Notes under the pieces: model-generated
What the model was told of the DNA's origin: nothing
Database searches by the model: none
Seen by the model: the letters and a program-made list of their open reading frames with translations, nothing else
NCBI GenBank assembly: GCA_002793195.1
Contig: PFPT01000017.1
Span: forward strand, 62,001 to 126,000
DNA from: Gammaproteobacteria bacterium CG_4_10_14_0_2_um_filter_38_22
Lineage (GTDB): Bacteria > Pseudomonadota > Gammaproteobacteria > Coxiellales > Coxiellaceae
Direction of reading: 5' to 3'
DNA: 64,000 nucleotides
Made by a program: the position numbers and the translations under genes
In this document: one piece after another, positions 53,744 to 63,625 of the stretch
Position numbering within the stretch: the first letter of the stretch is position 1
Layout: the number at the start of each line of letters is the position of its first letter

Positions 53744-54925
53744 TTATTCATCAGATTGCTTTGGCATAACAATTTTATCACCCGCTTTAACACCACTGAG
53801 AATCACAATATCTGTCGGTGTTGTTTGACCCGTCACTATGGATACTGTTTTTTGTTTTCCATCAGCATCAACAACAGTCACTTGTGTGGTATCGCCATTA
53901 TGCGATATCGCCTGAATTGGCAACATGATTTGGGGAGCTGATTTAATACTAATTTTAAATTTTGCACTCATCCCTACGCGAATTTTTTCCATTGTTTTGA
54001 CTGTGACTGTTGGAATTTTAACACTAATGGCATAAGTACCTCCCCCACTGCTTTCACTTGAATTTGCAGATGCCTGAGCAGATACCGATGAAATAAAACC
54101 GTTTAATACAATACCAGGAAATGCACTACCTGTAACACGCACTTTCATTCCTTGATGCAAACGATCAATATCTTCTTCGCTTGCTTGAAATTTTGCACTC
54201 AACCCACTTAAATCACCAATCGATAAAAGTAATTGACTCTGCTTGACCGTACTACCTACCATCAATTTTCCAGAAGTATCACCGTCAGATGATTTTTCAC
54301 TTTTCAGAGGAAATAAAGCAATACCTGATGCCGGTGCTACAATATCAATTTGACGAAAACGACGCTCTAATAACAAATTAACTCGGTTTGTATTCGCAAT
54401 GGTTAACGACTCAATTGTTTTAGGATCCACATTGGCTGTTTGTAAAACACGATGCAAAGCATATTCAGACTGTAAATAATCCAACACACTATTATCATAT
54501 TGTGTTTTTGCACTGATATAATCATTTTTAGACTTTGCACCAGCACGATACAATGCTTCTGCACCAGCAAAAGAGGATTTCCCGTTAATATAGGATTCTT
54601 TTTTTGTCAAAAAATCTTTGATTGCCTTATGATAATCTTCTGCTAATTGCGGCGAACTCAAGGCAAATAAAATCTCACCTTTTTGAACACGCTCACCATA
54701 TGAAAATTTCATTTTTGTAATATTACCAGCAACCTGAGCAATTACTGCTGTGGTATCAATAGGCGACAATGTGCCGCTAAAATACAAGTTGCGCACAGGC
54801 GTTTGCTCTTTTGCAACAATAATTTGCTCACTTTTTTGCTTGTCTTTTTTTGTTTTGCTATCACAGCTCGACAATAAAAATGTGCAAGATAACGCTAACA
54901 AAAAAATGATGATTTTTTTATACAT
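53744..54925 (-). CDS. Membrane fusion (HlyD/MacA-type) lipoprotein of a tripartite exporter
   Basis: 393 residues. Signal with lipobox LSSC and Asp at +2 (C-DSK), predicting anchoring in the inner membrane by lipid. Then barrel-sandwich half (VAGNITKMKFSYGERVQKGEILFAL), a helical hairpin (about 80-165), second lipoyl half (DIVAPASGIALFPL) and beta-barrel (LSIGDLSGLSAKFQASEEDIDRL). Links the MacB-like pump to the TolC-like channel. Two bases after the TolC-like gene, so tightly coupled. Confidence 0.9.
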   Translation of the reverse strand: MYKKIIIFLLALSCTFLLSSCDSKTKKDKQKSEQIIVAKEQTPVRNLYFSGTLSPIDTTAVIAQVAGNITKMKFSYGERVQKGEILFALSSPQLAEDYHKAIKDFLTKKESYINGKSSFAGAEALYRAGAKSKNDYISAKTQYDNSVLDYLQSEYALHRVLQTANVDPKTIESLTIANTNRVNLLLERRFRQIDIVAPASGIALFPLKSEKSSDGDTSGKLMVGSTVKQSQLLLSIGDLSGLSAKFQASEEDIDRLHQGMKVRVTGSAFPGIVLNGFISSVSAQASANSSESSGGGTYAISVKIPTVTVKTMEKIRVGMSAKFKISIKSAPQIMLPIQAISHNGDTTQVTVVDADGKQKTVSIVTGQTTPTDIVILSGVKAGDKIVMPKQSDE

Positions 54926-54927
54926 AA

Positions 54928-56541
54928 CTAGTACCTGAGTTTAATATGTCGTCTTTCCAATGTCAGCCCAAGCTCTTGATAAAAACTCGTCAAGGCATTC
55001 AAATAATTAATTTGCGTGGTAATTAACGCGATTTTTTGTGTTAACAAATCATTTTCATACGTATTTTTTTGAAATACACTGGTTGCTCCGTATTTTAATT
55101 GTAGCTTGGTGTTATTCAATGCGGTTTGCTGATATTGAATTCCTTTTTCAGCAATTAAAATTTGTTGATACTGACTTTCGATCGAAGCGCGATCCGTTTG
55201 CACATCACGAATCAAATCTTCTTTTTGTTGCTCCAACTGAAGCTCTGCATTGTCAATTCCAATTTTTGCACTCACCACATCTTTCTTGCCTGAAATATTA
55301 TCGATTGGAACCGATAAGCTAAAACCCAAAGTGGGATTGGTATCTTGTGAAACCAAGGGTCCATTTACTGTGCTACGCTCACTACCCAGTTGCACCGAAC
55401 TGGTCATATCTAACGTCCACTTTCGAGCATCTTCTGCTGTAATCAATGCACGTTTTGTTTCACGCAATGTAATCACTGCTGTCTGATACTTAATATTATG
55501 CTTCAATGCCAACTCAATGCAGCGAGAAATACTCGGGATTTTTTCTTTTTTTACTTGAATAGTACGATCAATTAAAATATTTGCAGAAGATATCAATCCA
55601 ATTGATGATAAAAAGCTTTGATAAGCCTGACGTAAAGCATTTTCTTGTGATACAACCGATAAACGATAAGACTCCAAAGAAGCTTCTTGTTGCACCAAAT
55701 CATTCGATGACAGCTCTCCTGCTTTAACTTGTAATTCAGCCATTTTAACTTGTTGTTTTGTAGAAACCAATGTTGCTTTGCTTGCCTCTAAACTATTATA
55801 AGCACTAACCAAAGTGCGATATGCCCCAATCACAGCAACCACGGTATTAATGACACTATCTTTAAAAGCAAGTCGCGCAATTTTTTCATTATCAATGCCG
55901 TTTTGATAATTGATGCTGTTTACCGCAAGACCAAACCCTTTTAATAAATGTTGTGTAATGCTTAATGTATTGACACCCGCATTGCCGCCCAATAAATTAT
56001 TAGCATGCGTGTAAGTAACGGCTGTGCCGCTGGGTGCGGTGACACCAAAACCAACCCCAGCACTCCAAATCGGCGCAGCTCTATTTTGTATGGTTGAGGT
56101 GAGCGTAATGGGATTCCATACAACGCCATACTGTTGCTTCACAATTTCCAAACTGAATTTATCTAAAATACGCTGCAATTCGGCACTTTTCACATCTGGG
56201 TTATAACGCAGCGCTAGTGCAATTGCTTCATTTAGGCTGAGTGTTCTAGGCGCTTGCGGCAACGCCAATGGCGCTGGCAATTCACCCACATCCGAATCAC
56301 GCAAAGGATCAACCAAAGATTGTCGATAAGCAAATTTAGCGTATTTTCCTGTTTTTTGATCCACACGATGTAGCGCAATTTGATCACCCATCGCTTTTGG
56401 GATGGGCAAAATGGGTTGCTGTAACGTATCATCTGGAATATCGCCATGAGCAGGAATAGGCAAAACCACATCAGCAGCAAAAATAGGGCTCAGCAAAAAA
56501 ATAGCAGAAATTAACAGCCATTTTGCAATCCATCTCCTCAT
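54928..56541 (-). CDS. TolC-family outer-membrane channel of the MacAB-like exporter
   Basis: 537 residues with a Sec signal ending IFAAD-like. Two OEP repeats: SLNEAIALALRYNPDVKSAELQ (about 103-124) and ISRCIELALKHNIKYQTAVITL (about 330-350), each followed by long helices. The N-terminal 100 residues are an extra extension rich in Pro, not usual in TolC. First gene of the OMF-MFP-ATPase-permease operon, so probably dedicated to this exporter. Divergent from pdxB. Confidence 0.9.
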   Translation of the reverse strand: MRRWIAKWLLISAIFLLSPIFAADVVLPIPAHGDIPDDTLQQPILPIPKAMGDQIALHRVDQKTGKYAKFAYRQSLVDPLRDSDVGELPAPLALPQAPRTLSLNEAIALALRYNPDVKSAELQRILDKFSLEIVKQQYGVVWNPITLTSTIQNRAAPIWSAGVGFGVTAPSGTAVTYTHANNLLGGNAGVNTLSITQHLLKGFGLAVNSINYQNGIDNEKIARLAFKDSVINTVVAVIGAYRTLVSAYNSLEASKATLVSTKQQVKMAELQVKAGELSSNDLVQQEASLESYRLSVVSQENALRQAYQSFLSSIGLISSANILIDRTIQVKKEKIPSISRCIELALKHNIKYQTAVITLRETKRALITAEDARKWTLDMTSSVQLGSERSTVNGPLVSQDTNPTLGFSLSVPIDNISGKKDVVSAKIGIDNAELQLEQQKEDLIRDVQTDRASIESQYQQILIAEKGIQYQQTALNNTKLQLKYGATSVFQKNTYENDLLTQKIALITTQINYLNALTSFYQELGLTLERRHIKLRY

Positions 56542-56669
56542 TTTTCTGCCTTTTTATTTAGTAAGCGAGAAATCGTATCTTGTTCAGTCTACCTGAAGAA
56601 AATCTGTTTTTGTATTGTGTTTTCCAATAGAATTAGCCCAAAAGCAAAAGTAACCTCAGGCTGACACCA

Positions 56670-57689
56670 TTGAAATTAATTACCGATGATAAAATTCCCT
56701 ACGTTTCTGATTTTTTCACGAATTGCGATGAAATCATCTCCATTCCCGGCGAAAAAATCACACACGCAGTCTTAAAAAACGCTGATATATTACTCACACG
56801 AACAGTAACTCAGATTGATGCTGCATTGCTTAAAAATACTGCAGTCAAATTCGTTGGCAGCGCTACAAGCGGCGTCGATCATGTTGATGAAAAATGGCTA
56901 TCAAAAAATCACATTACTTTTGCAACGGCTGCTGGCGCTAATGCAATCGCCGTTGCAGAATACGTATTGTGCGTTATCGCAGCGCTTAATAAAGAAAAAA
57001 AATGGTCGCCTCACAAAAATAGTGTGGTTGGCGTTATTGGATGCGGACGAATTGGTCGCATTGTCGCAACACTTTTTGAAAAATTGAATTGCAAGGTGAT
57101 ATGTTACGACCCATTACTCATAGAAAAACCACATTTTCATTTTGTTTCATTGGAAGCACTAATTTCACAGGCTGATTTAATTTCCATTCACACCCCGCTG
57201 ACAAAAACAGGCCTGCATCCCACTCACCACATGATCGACCAAAAAAAAATATCGCATTTAAAATCAAATGTCATCTTAATCAATACAGCACGAGGCGCTG
57301 TAATTGATCAGTCTGCTCTATTAGACAGAAAAGAAATGACGATCTGTTTAGATGTATGGGAAAACGAACCTCATATTTCTGCTGAATTACTACAAACCGT
57401 ATTTATTGGGACACCACATATCGCGGGATATAGCCTCGATGCAAAATATCGCGCCACACAAATGATCTACCAACAAGCCGCTGTGTTTTTTGACTGGCAC
57501 AGATCAGCATCAACAAAAAAAGAAGGGATTGATTTCAAAAAACCCATTATTGAGCAAGCGTTATCTGTTTATGACCCTATATCACATACAAAAAATTTTC
57601 GTGAAGCCTATAAAACTCATGCGCAAACTGCTTTCACAACAGCACGAAAAAATTATGTGTTACGTGAAAATATTTTGATTATGGATTAA
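56670..57689 (+). CDS. pdxB: Erythronate-4-phosphate dehydrogenase
   Basis: 339 residues, shorter than E. coli PdxB (378). Start is TTG 56670: MKLITDDKIPYV matches the known N-terminus. VGSATSGVDHVD, GVIGCGRIGRIV (NAD loop), NTARGAVIDQSALL (Arg), DVWENEP (Glu) and GTPHIAGYS (His) form the D-isomer hydroxyacid dehydrogenase catalytic set. HIAGYSLDAK is diagnostic for PdxB. Second step of the DXP-dependent pyridoxal-phosphate route. Its end overlaps the convergent tolC end by four bases. Confidence 0.94.
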   Translation: MKLITDDKIPYVSDFFTNCDEIISIPGEKITHAVLKNADILLTRTVTQIDAALLKNTAVKFVGSATSGVDHVDEKWLSKNHITFATAAGANAIAVAEYVLCVIAALNKEKKWSPHKNSVVGVIGCGRIGRIVATLFEKLNCKVICYDPLLIEKPHFHFVSLEALISQADLISIHTPLTKTGLHPTHHMIDQKKISHLKSNVILINTARGAVIDQSALLDRKEMTICLDVWENEPHISAELLQTVFIGTPHIAGYSLDAKYRATQMIYQQAAVFFDWHRSASTKKEGIDFKKPIIEQALSVYDPISHTKNFREAYKTHAQTAFTTARKNYVLRENILIMD

Positions 57690-59266
57690 GTTGATGCTGG
57701 TTGCGGCAATGAAGTGGTTGTTGGTGGCGCCAACAAGATAGGCGCATGATGATATTTTATCGATGCTTCAGTTAACACAACAGACTTTTTCTTCGATATT
57801 ATTTTTTTAAGTTTGGGCTGTATACTATGAAAAGCCACTTCATCATGATCTGTTTTAATGACTTCATCTTTATTATTTTCATTAGGTACACGCGCGACAC
57901 TGGTTTGCGCTGGAAAATGAATTGATTTTCCAAGCCACGCATTAATTTTCTGTAAATCACGCACACTCAATGTGCCAGCAGCTGCTTTTAACGCAATTAA
58001 ATTATTAATGTAAGCATACTGATCATTTGCATGTTGTTGTTGCGCTTGATACAACGCTGATAACGCATTCAACACATCAACCATCGTGCGTGTTCCAGCA
58101 TGAAAACCGGCTTTTGTTGCTTCTAATGAATTTTTTGCGGAAATAATGGTTTGTTTGTCGGCTGTGACACGGCTAATACTAGACAATACACTTAAAAAAC
58201 TAGAGCGCGCTTGATTTACCACATTGCGATGCACTTGCTCTAATTGGCCTGATGCCGTGACGTAATTATATCGCGCTTGTTTTGTTGAAGCGATCACCAA
58301 CCCGCCTTGAATAGGTTGGTAAGTCAACGCTAACCCGGCACTGCCTTTTTGTTCCCATGACAACGAACCACTTGTTGTAACATGCGTATCTGCATAGCTA
58401 CCTTGTGCATCCAATACTGGATAACCACCTGCTTGTTGCTGCTTAATGGTTTCCATAGCAGCGAGCACATTATAATTCTGTGCTTTTATACCATAATTTT
58501 GCTGAGTGGCAATTGTCACCCATCGGTTAATATTATTGGGTTGAGGACGCAACATCGGCAACCGACCCAACCCACTTAATGAACGATATTCATGCCCCGT
58601 GATCGCACGTAAATTCTCAAGCTGAATATTTAAGTTATTTTGAGCTGAAATTTGTTGCGCCACTACTTGGTCATAACTCGAGCGCGCATTATATTCATCG
58701 GTGATTGCAATTAAACCCACTTTAAATTGTTCACGCGCAGTCACATATTGCTGCCATACAGCACGTTTGTTTGCAATGGTATAACGCAACTGATCATAGG
58801 CTTGCAACACACTAAAATAAGCCGTTGCAGTACGCTGCATCAATGATTGCTGCGCTGCTATATAATTTGCTGTCGCTGCTTTCACGCTAGCACTGGCATT
58901 TTTAATCGCTGACCACGCGCCAAAATCAAAAATGGGTTGCGTCAAAGTCAGTGTATAACCATATTCCCAATCGTTTGATGTGACGGTACCTGTTCCACCT
59001 GCATTGGTCTGATCATTGACACGATCACCATTGCCAGCAACAGACAATTGCGGCAAATACCCTGCTTCCGCAATGGGTAAATTCATTTTTTGAGATTCCC
59101 AAGTTGATTTTGCTTGTGCAAAAATCGGGTCACTATGTAAAGCTTGCTGATAAACTCGCATCAAATTGTCTGCATACGCTGATGATGACAAGACCATCGC
59201 TACACACACACCTATTTTTATCAGCTTTGGTTTCACAAAAAAATCCGCACTTAGAAAATTCATCAC
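57686..59266 (-). CDS. tolC: TolC outer-membrane efflux channel
   Basis: 526 residues. Sec signal ending SSAYA before DNLMRVYQQALHSDPIFAQAKSTWE, the TolC mature start. LTLTQPIFDFGAWSAIKNA and TYQPIQGGLVIASTKQARYNY are the two channel-strand repeats; NLRAITGHEYRSLS is typical. The C-terminal 85 residues beyond the channel are basic and Pro-rich. This is the canonical TolC, serving multiple RND, MFS or type I systems. Separate from the exporter operon's own TolC-like protein 1.1 kb away. Confidence 0.92.
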   Translation of the reverse strand: MMNFLSADFFVKPKLIKIGVCVAMVLSSSAYADNLMRVYQQALHSDPIFAQAKSTWESQKMNLPIAEAGYLPQLSVAGNGDRVNDQTNAGGTGTVTSNDWEYGYTLTLTQPIFDFGAWSAIKNASASVKAATANYIAAQQSLMQRTATAYFSVLQAYDQLRYTIANKRAVWQQYVTAREQFKVGLIAITDEYNARSSYDQVVAQQISAQNNLNIQLENLRAITGHEYRSLSGLGRLPMLRPQPNNINRWVTIATQQNYGIKAQNYNVLAAMETIKQQQAGGYPVLDAQGSYADTHVTTSGSLSWEQKGSAGLALTYQPIQGGLVIASTKQARYNYVTASGQLEQVHRNVVNQARSSFLSVLSSISRVTADKQTIISAKNSLEATKAGFHAGTRTMVDVLNALSALYQAQQQHANDQYAYINNLIALKAAAGTLSVRDLQKINAWLGKSIHFPAQTSVARVPNENNKDEVIKTDHDEVAFHSIQPKLKKIISKKKSVVLTEASIKYHHAPILLAPPTTTSLPQPAST

Positions 59267-59326
59267 AGCCTGTCATTATCCAGAATATAAAAAAAAGAAG
59301 CAATCTGTGAATTTTATCAAATCTTG

Positions 59327-60625
59327 CTATTTCATCTCATGAAAAACCATTTCGGCTGCGTCTAGTGTTTTTCTGATTTCATCATCACCATGCGCCAAAG
59401 AAACAAATCCAGCTTCATAAGCAGAAGGCGCTAAATATACACCTGCTTTTAACATGCCCGAAAAAAACACACTGAAATGCGATGCATTACATTGCATCAC
59501 ATCCGCATAACACGTTACAGCATCCGCTGTAGTGAAAAACAAACCAAACATACCTGTATGTTGATTAATGGCAAAAGGGATATTTTCAGAAACAGCGCGT
59601 TCTTTTAACCCACTCGTCAATTTTTGTGTTTTTTCAGACAAAATAATATATTTTTCAGGCGTCAACTGCTGTAGCGTCGCAAGACCTGCACGCATAGCAA
59701 CGGGATTTCCTGATAGCGTACCTGCTTGATACACTGAACCCAACGGCGCCAAACAATCCATGATATCCGCGCGTCCACCAACCGCACCCACTGGCATACC
59801 ACCCCCCATAATTTTACCCAGGGTTGTTAAATCAGGAGTCACGCCTACAAAACTCTGCGCACCTTGATATCCCACACGAAATCCAGTCATGACCTCATCA
59901 AAAATTAACAAACTCCCATACTGATCACAAATATCACGCAACCCCTGCAAAAAAGTAGGTCGAGGCATCACCATATTCATGTTGCCTGCTATTGGCTCAA
60001 CTATAATGCAGGCAATTTCATTGGGATATTTTTCAAAAAGCTGTGACACTGAATCCAGGTTATTAAATTCTGCAACCAACGTATCCTGTGTTGAACCTAT
60101 CGGAATACCCAGTGAACTGGGCAATCCACACGTCAACGCACCCGAACCTGCTTTTACCAACAAACTATCAGCATGGCCATGATAACAACCTTCAAATTTC
60201 ACTATTTTGTCACGACCCACAAAACCACGCGCCAAACGAATCGCTGTCATGGTTGCTTCCGTTCCCGAATTCACCATACGCACTTTTTCAATCGAATCGA
60301 CACGCGCACAAATTTCATTGGCCAACAAAATTTCAGCTTCACAAGGCGCACCAAAACTAAGCCCTTGTTGTACAGCTTCAGTTACTGCTTGAATAACAGC
60401 AGGATGCGCATGACCCAAAATCATGGGGCCCCACGAACCCACATAATCAATCAATTTGTTCCCATCAACATCAATCAAATACGCTTCTTTTGCAGAATGA
60501 ATAAAAAGCGGTACACCACCTACTGCTTTAAATGCACGTACAGGAGAATTCACACCACCCGGAATCACTTGCTGCGCTTGTTGAAATAATTTTTTTGATT
60601 GCGTATCACTATTATTAATCGACAT
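59327..60625 (-). CDS. hemL: Glutamate-1-semialdehyde 2,1-aminomutase
   Basis: 432 residues from ATG 60625; an ATG at 60640 would add five residues. [20 protein letters not shown] start, [35 protein letters not shown], and [19 protein letters not shown] with the PLP Lys. Makes 5-aminolevulinate in the C5 route of heme synthesis. Same strand as rubredoxin and hemJ upstream, with which it may share a heme/iron operon. Confidence 0.96.
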   Translation of the reverse strand: MSINNSDTQSKKLFQQAQQVIPGGVNSPVRAFKAVGGVPLFIHSAKEAYLIDVDGNKLIDYVGSWGPMILGHAHPAVIQAVTEAVQQGLSFGAPCEAEILLANEICARVDSIEKVRMVNSGTEATMTAIRLARGFVGRDKIVKFEGCYHGHADSLLVKAGSGALTCGLPSSLGIPIGSTQDTLVAEFNNLDSVSQLFEKYPNEIACIIVEPIAGNMNMVMPRPTFLQGLRDICDQYGSLLIFDEVMTGFRVGYQGAQSFVGVTPDLTTLGKIMGGGMPVGAVGGRADIMDCLAPLGSVYQAGTLSGNPVAMRAGLATLQQLTPEKYIILSEKTQKLTSGLKERAVSENIPFAINQHTGMFGLFFTTADAVTCYADVMQCNASHFSVFFSGMLKAGVYLAPSAYEAGFVSLAHGDDEIRKTLDAAEMVFHEMK

Positions 60626-60679
60626 ACAATACAATCTCATTAGATAAATAAAATAGAAAAATGCAGGTATGCAAAATGG

Positions 60680-60853
60680 TTACTGTATAACCACCATTTG
60701 AAAATCTTCTTTCATTGCGCCACAGTCTGGGCATTGCCAATCCTCAGGCACCGCATCCCAACGCGTACCAGGTTCGATCCCATCTTGCGGCCAACCTTGT
60801 TCCTCATCGTAAACAAAACCACAAAGCAAACAAATATATTTTTGATACGACAT
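60680..60853 (-). CDS. Rubredoxin
   Basis: 57 residues from ATG 60853, with AAAGAGG five bases upstream (ATG 60868 is weaker). Two Cys-x-x-Cys loops, [10 protein letters not shown] and [11 protein letters not shown], bind one iron; [19 protein letters not shown] is standard. Small cytosolic electron carrier. It sits between hemJ (22 bases upstream) and hemL (54 bases downstream), suggesting use in heme or redox metabolism. Confidence 0.97.
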   Translation of the reverse strand: MSYQKYICLLCGFVYDEEQGWPQDGIEPGTRWDAVPEDWQCPDCGAMKEDFQMVVIQ

Positions 60854-60875
60854 CACTGCCTCTTTCATTCGAAAA

Positions 60876-61295
60876 TCAGGGTTTTACTACCACTAAAATC
60901 ACAATTGCCATTAATAAAAACGTTGGGATTTCATTAAAAAAACGATAAAACTTTGCCGAAAAAGGATTTTTATTTATTTTGAAAAGTTGCAACAAGTACC
61001 CACAAAAAAAATGGTAAATCCATAAACAAAAAACGAGCATTAATTTAGCTAACATCCACTTCTGTTGAAAATAAAACTGCCAATCCAACAATAATAACCA
61101 CACACCAAACACACTACTTAAAACACCAGCAGGCGTCATAATCATCCAAAATAATTTTCGCTCCATCACTTTAAAACGCGACAAACTCGGTTGATCTGCA
61201 CTTAATGCATGATACATAAACAATCGCGGCAAATAAAAAAGCCCAGCAAACCAAGCAACCATAAAAACAATATGAAAAGCCAAAATCCATAACAT
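60876..61295 (-). CDS. hemJ: Protoporphyrinogen IX oxidase HemJ (UPF0093)
   Basis: 139 residues from ATG 61295; an in-frame ATG at 61325 is possible. Four membrane helices. [24 protein letters not shown] carries the conserved first-helix His and the LPRLF motif; WMLAKLMLV holds the conserved Lys and [12 protein letters not shown] ends the protein, all typical of HemJ. Penultimate step of heme synthesis in bacteria without HemG or HemY. Clusters with hemL and rubredoxin. Confidence 0.92.
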   Translation of the reverse strand: MLWILAFHIVFMVAWFAGLFYLPRLFMYHALSADQPSLSRFKVMERKLFWMIMTPAGVLSSVFGVWLLLLDWQFYFQQKWMLAKLMLVFCLWIYHFFCGYLLQLFKINKNPFSAKFYRFFNEIPTFLLMAIVILVVVKP

Positions 61296-61519
61296 GACTA
61301 TGTACACTTCTGTTTTACGCTGCAAACAATTTCATTCAAAGTTGCATGCATATGCGCAGGTTTTTGTATTGCGGCAAGATCACAACAAAAGAAAATAATT
61401 GCAAAAATAAAGCCTATCGTCCTCAATGCTCAGCTCCGCCCCTCGATGATGCAAAATCCTAACACACAACGCGCAATGATGCATCTCAACGTGAGCCATG
61501 AAGTGAACAGTTAAGCAGG

Positions 61520-61548
61520 TTGACGTTGGGCAATAAAAAGCGAATAAT
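61520..61548 (+). promoter_or_regulatory. Promoter of erpA, possibly giving a leaderless message
   Basis: TTGACG (61520-61525), 17-base spacer, AATAAT (61543-61548); five of six each. The -10 ends six bases before the ATG at 61555, so transcription would start at the start codon. No ribosome-binding site is seen before that ATG. Confidence 0.6.
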
Positions 61549-61554
61549 TTGCGC

Positions 61555-61956
61555 ATGACAACCTCACCCAATACAATGCCTCTTTCTGATTCGCTGACAT
61601 TTACCGATGCCGCTGCAGAGAAAGTGTATTCACTCATCGTTGAAGAAAATAATCCAAAATTAAACTTGCGCGTATTTATCACTGGCGGCGGATGTTCTGG
61701 TTTTCAATATGGCTTTACCTTTGATGAAACCATTAACGAAGATGATTTTATCATTGCAAAAAAAATCACGGAAAAAAAAGGTGGTCCAAGCGATAACGAA
61801 TCTGTTACGGTCAAACTACTCGTTGACGCCATGAGTTTTCAATATCTCAAAAATGCCACTATTGATTATCGTGAAGATGTGAATGGTGCGCAATTTATTA
61901 TTCGCAATCCCAATGCAAAAACAACGTGTGGCTGTGGCTCTTCTTTTTCAGCCTAA
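61555..61956 (+). CDS. erpA: Iron-sulfur cluster insertion protein ErpA
   Basis: 133 residues. [16 protein letters not shown] start; three cluster-binding Cys in [11 protein letters not shown] and [37 protein letters not shown] is characteristic of ErpA among A-type carriers. Delivers 4Fe-4S clusters to target proteins. ATG 61555 is used; a TTG lies six bases upstream in frame. Divergent from hemJ; 259 bases between hold the erpA promoter and nothing else I recognise. Confidence 0.93.
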   Translation: MTTSPNTMPLSDSLTFTDAAAEKVYSLIVEENNPKLNLRVFITGGGCSGFQYGFTFDETINEDDFIIAKKITEKKGGPSDNESVTVKLLVDAMSFQYLKNATIDYREDVNGAQFIIRNPNAKTTCGCGSSFSA

Positions 61957-61966
61957 AGCACAAAGA

Positions 61967-62623
61967 TTATTTTAAAGTATAGACATCAAACCGACTGCTT
62001 TTTCCCTTATAAACCACATCAGGCTTTTTATCTGTCAATGTTGGAGCCAATTTTGCACGCTTCACCACTACTCTTTTTTTTGCAATCAACAATGCCATAC
62101 TCAATAATTTTTCAGCATCACAATCTTCACCCACAACCTCACGCAACACCCGCATTTCTTTTTTCACTAACGCTGACTTATTTCTTTCAGGAAACATAGG
62201 GTCAATATAAATAACATCAGGGCGATTTTTTTCCGTGATTGTCGATAAATAATCAATGGCATCTGCATGAATTAATTTTAATGACAATGCTTGAAACCAA
62301 TCTACCTTTTCTGCACGCCGCAATCCATCTTCAAGTAAGGCAAAAACAATAGGCGAGCGTTCACACATCAAAACCGCACAACCCAATGTTGCCAACACAA
62401 ATGCATCACGCCCTAATCCTGCAGTAACATCTAACACAGATAATTTTAGGCTGGACTTAATACCCACGGCTTTTGCAATAAGTTGATTTTTTCCACCACC
62501 ATATTGTTTACGATGCGCCAGTGCACCTTCAAGAAAATCAACATAAATAGGACGCAACGTATTTTTATCGGTTAGTTTTAAAGATAAATAGCCATCGATA
62601 TTGATTAAGTGATAAGCCATCAT
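61967..62623 (-). CDS. rsmJ: 16S rRNA m2G1516 methyltransferase RsmJ
   Basis: 218 residues. SAM loop LDVTAGLGRDAFVLA, catalytic YIDPMFPERNKSALVKKEMRVL, and RFDVYTLK at the end match YhiQ/RsmJ. Methylates one guanine of the 30S rRNA. Shorter than E. coli (250) at the N-terminus. The first two Met codons are adjacent, so the start may be 62620. Convergent with erpA. Confidence 0.94.
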   Translation of the reverse strand: MMAYHLINIDGYLSLKLTDKNTLRPIYVDFLEGALAHRKQYGGGKNQLIAKAVGIKSSLKLSVLDVTAGLGRDAFVLATLGCAVLMCERSPIVFALLEDGLRRAEKVDWFQALSLKLIHADAIDYLSTITEKNRPDVIYIDPMFPERNKSALVKKEMRVLREVVGEDCDAEKLLSMALLIAKKRVVVKRAKLAPTLTDKKPDVVYKGKSSRFDVYTLK

Positions 62624-62668
62624 TTTTATTTTCTCTGCGCTCTATTTTATGCGCGATCCTGAAATGCC

Positions 62669-63625
62669 TTACTCCGTTTCATTCGCACTCATCAAATTTT
62701 CAACCACATCTAAAAAATCGCCAACAATATCAATATCGTATAACTGCTCTAATTCACGCGCACAAGTAGGACTTGTTACATTAATTTCTGTAAGATAATC
62801 TCCAATCACATCCAGCCCAACAAACAGCAATCCTTTTTCTTTCAATACAGGCCCAACTTGTTCGCAAATCCAACGATCTCGATCTGTTAATTCATAACCT
62901 ATACCATCGGCACCCGACGCTAAATTTCCACGAAAATCATCATCAGCTGGCACACGTGCCAGCGCATAAGGCACAGGCTCTCCATCCACCATTAAAATTC
63001 TTTTATCCCCTTCTGTGATTTCAGGAATGAATTGTTGCACCATGACTGTTTGAGTTCCTTGCCGTGTCACCGTCTCGATAATGACATGATGATTAAGATC
63101 CATCTTCGATAAGCGAAAAACAGAGGCACCGCCCATATTATCGAGTGGTTTAATAACTGCGTCTTCAACTGACTCGAGAAAATCTAAAATTAAATCTGAT
63201 TGAGAAGTGACTATGGTTTTCGGACAACATTGCGGGAACCAAGCTGTAAATAATTTTTCATTTGCATCACGCAAACTAGATGGCTTATTTAATACCAATA
63301 ATCCTTGTGATTCTGCTTGCTCTAACAAATAAGTTAAATAAATATAATTCATATTGACAGGCGGATCTTTTCGCATCAGCAAAATATCGAGATCAACCAA
63401 AGGCTGTTCTTTTGTTTCACCCAACTCATAATAATGTTTCGCATCATCAAACACAGTCACTGCTTGCGCGCGCGCCCATGCAATACCATCTCGCAACCAA
63501 ACTTGCTCTGGCAAAATAATATTGTTTTTCCAACCACGCGCTTGCGATGCCAACAACATAGCAAAAGTAGTGTCTTTTTTAATATTAATTTTTGATAAAG
63601 GATCCATTAAAAATCCAATGTTCAT
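62669..63625 (-). CDS. gshB: Glutathione synthetase
   Basis: 318 residues, usual length. MNIGFLMDPLSKINIKKDTTFAML is the GshB N-terminus; VLNKPSSLRDANEKLF, AVIKPLDNMGGASVF and the ATP-grasp core VQQFIPEITEGDKRILMVDGEPVPYALAR, NLASGADG, DVIGDYLTEINVTSPT follow. Adds glycine to gamma-glutamylcysteine using ATP. Overlaps gshA by four bases (TTATGA). Confidence 0.97.
   Translation of the reverse strand: MNIGFLMDPLSKINIKKDTTFAMLLASQARGWKNNIILPEQVWLRDGIAWARAQAVTVFDDAKHYYELGETKEQPLVDLDILLMRKDPPVNMNYIYLTYLLEQAESQGLLVLNKPSSLRDANEKLFTAWFPQCCPKTIVTSQSDLILDFLESVEDAVIKPLDNMGGASVFRLSKMDLNHHVIIETVTRQGTQTVMVQQFIPEITEGDKRILMVDGEPVPYALARVPADDDFRGNLASGADGIGYELTDRDRWICEQVGPVLKEKGLLFVGLDVIGDYLTEINVTSPTCARELEQLYDIDIVGDFLDVVENLMSANETE

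Noticed and set aside
53363-53941. 192-codon open frame antisense to the ABC ATPase and fusion protein
   Set aside because: Both genes on the other strand are unmistakable and the antisense product resembles nothing; no ribosome-binding site.
60173-60589. 138-codon open frame antisense to hemL
   Set aside because: Fully inside hemL in the opposite frame; His/Thr/Arg-rich composition typical of a shadow.
61380-61682. 100-codon minus-strand open frame between hemJ and erpA
   Set aside because: Its N-terminal half is antisense to erpA and the rest has no ribosome-binding site or protein-like features.
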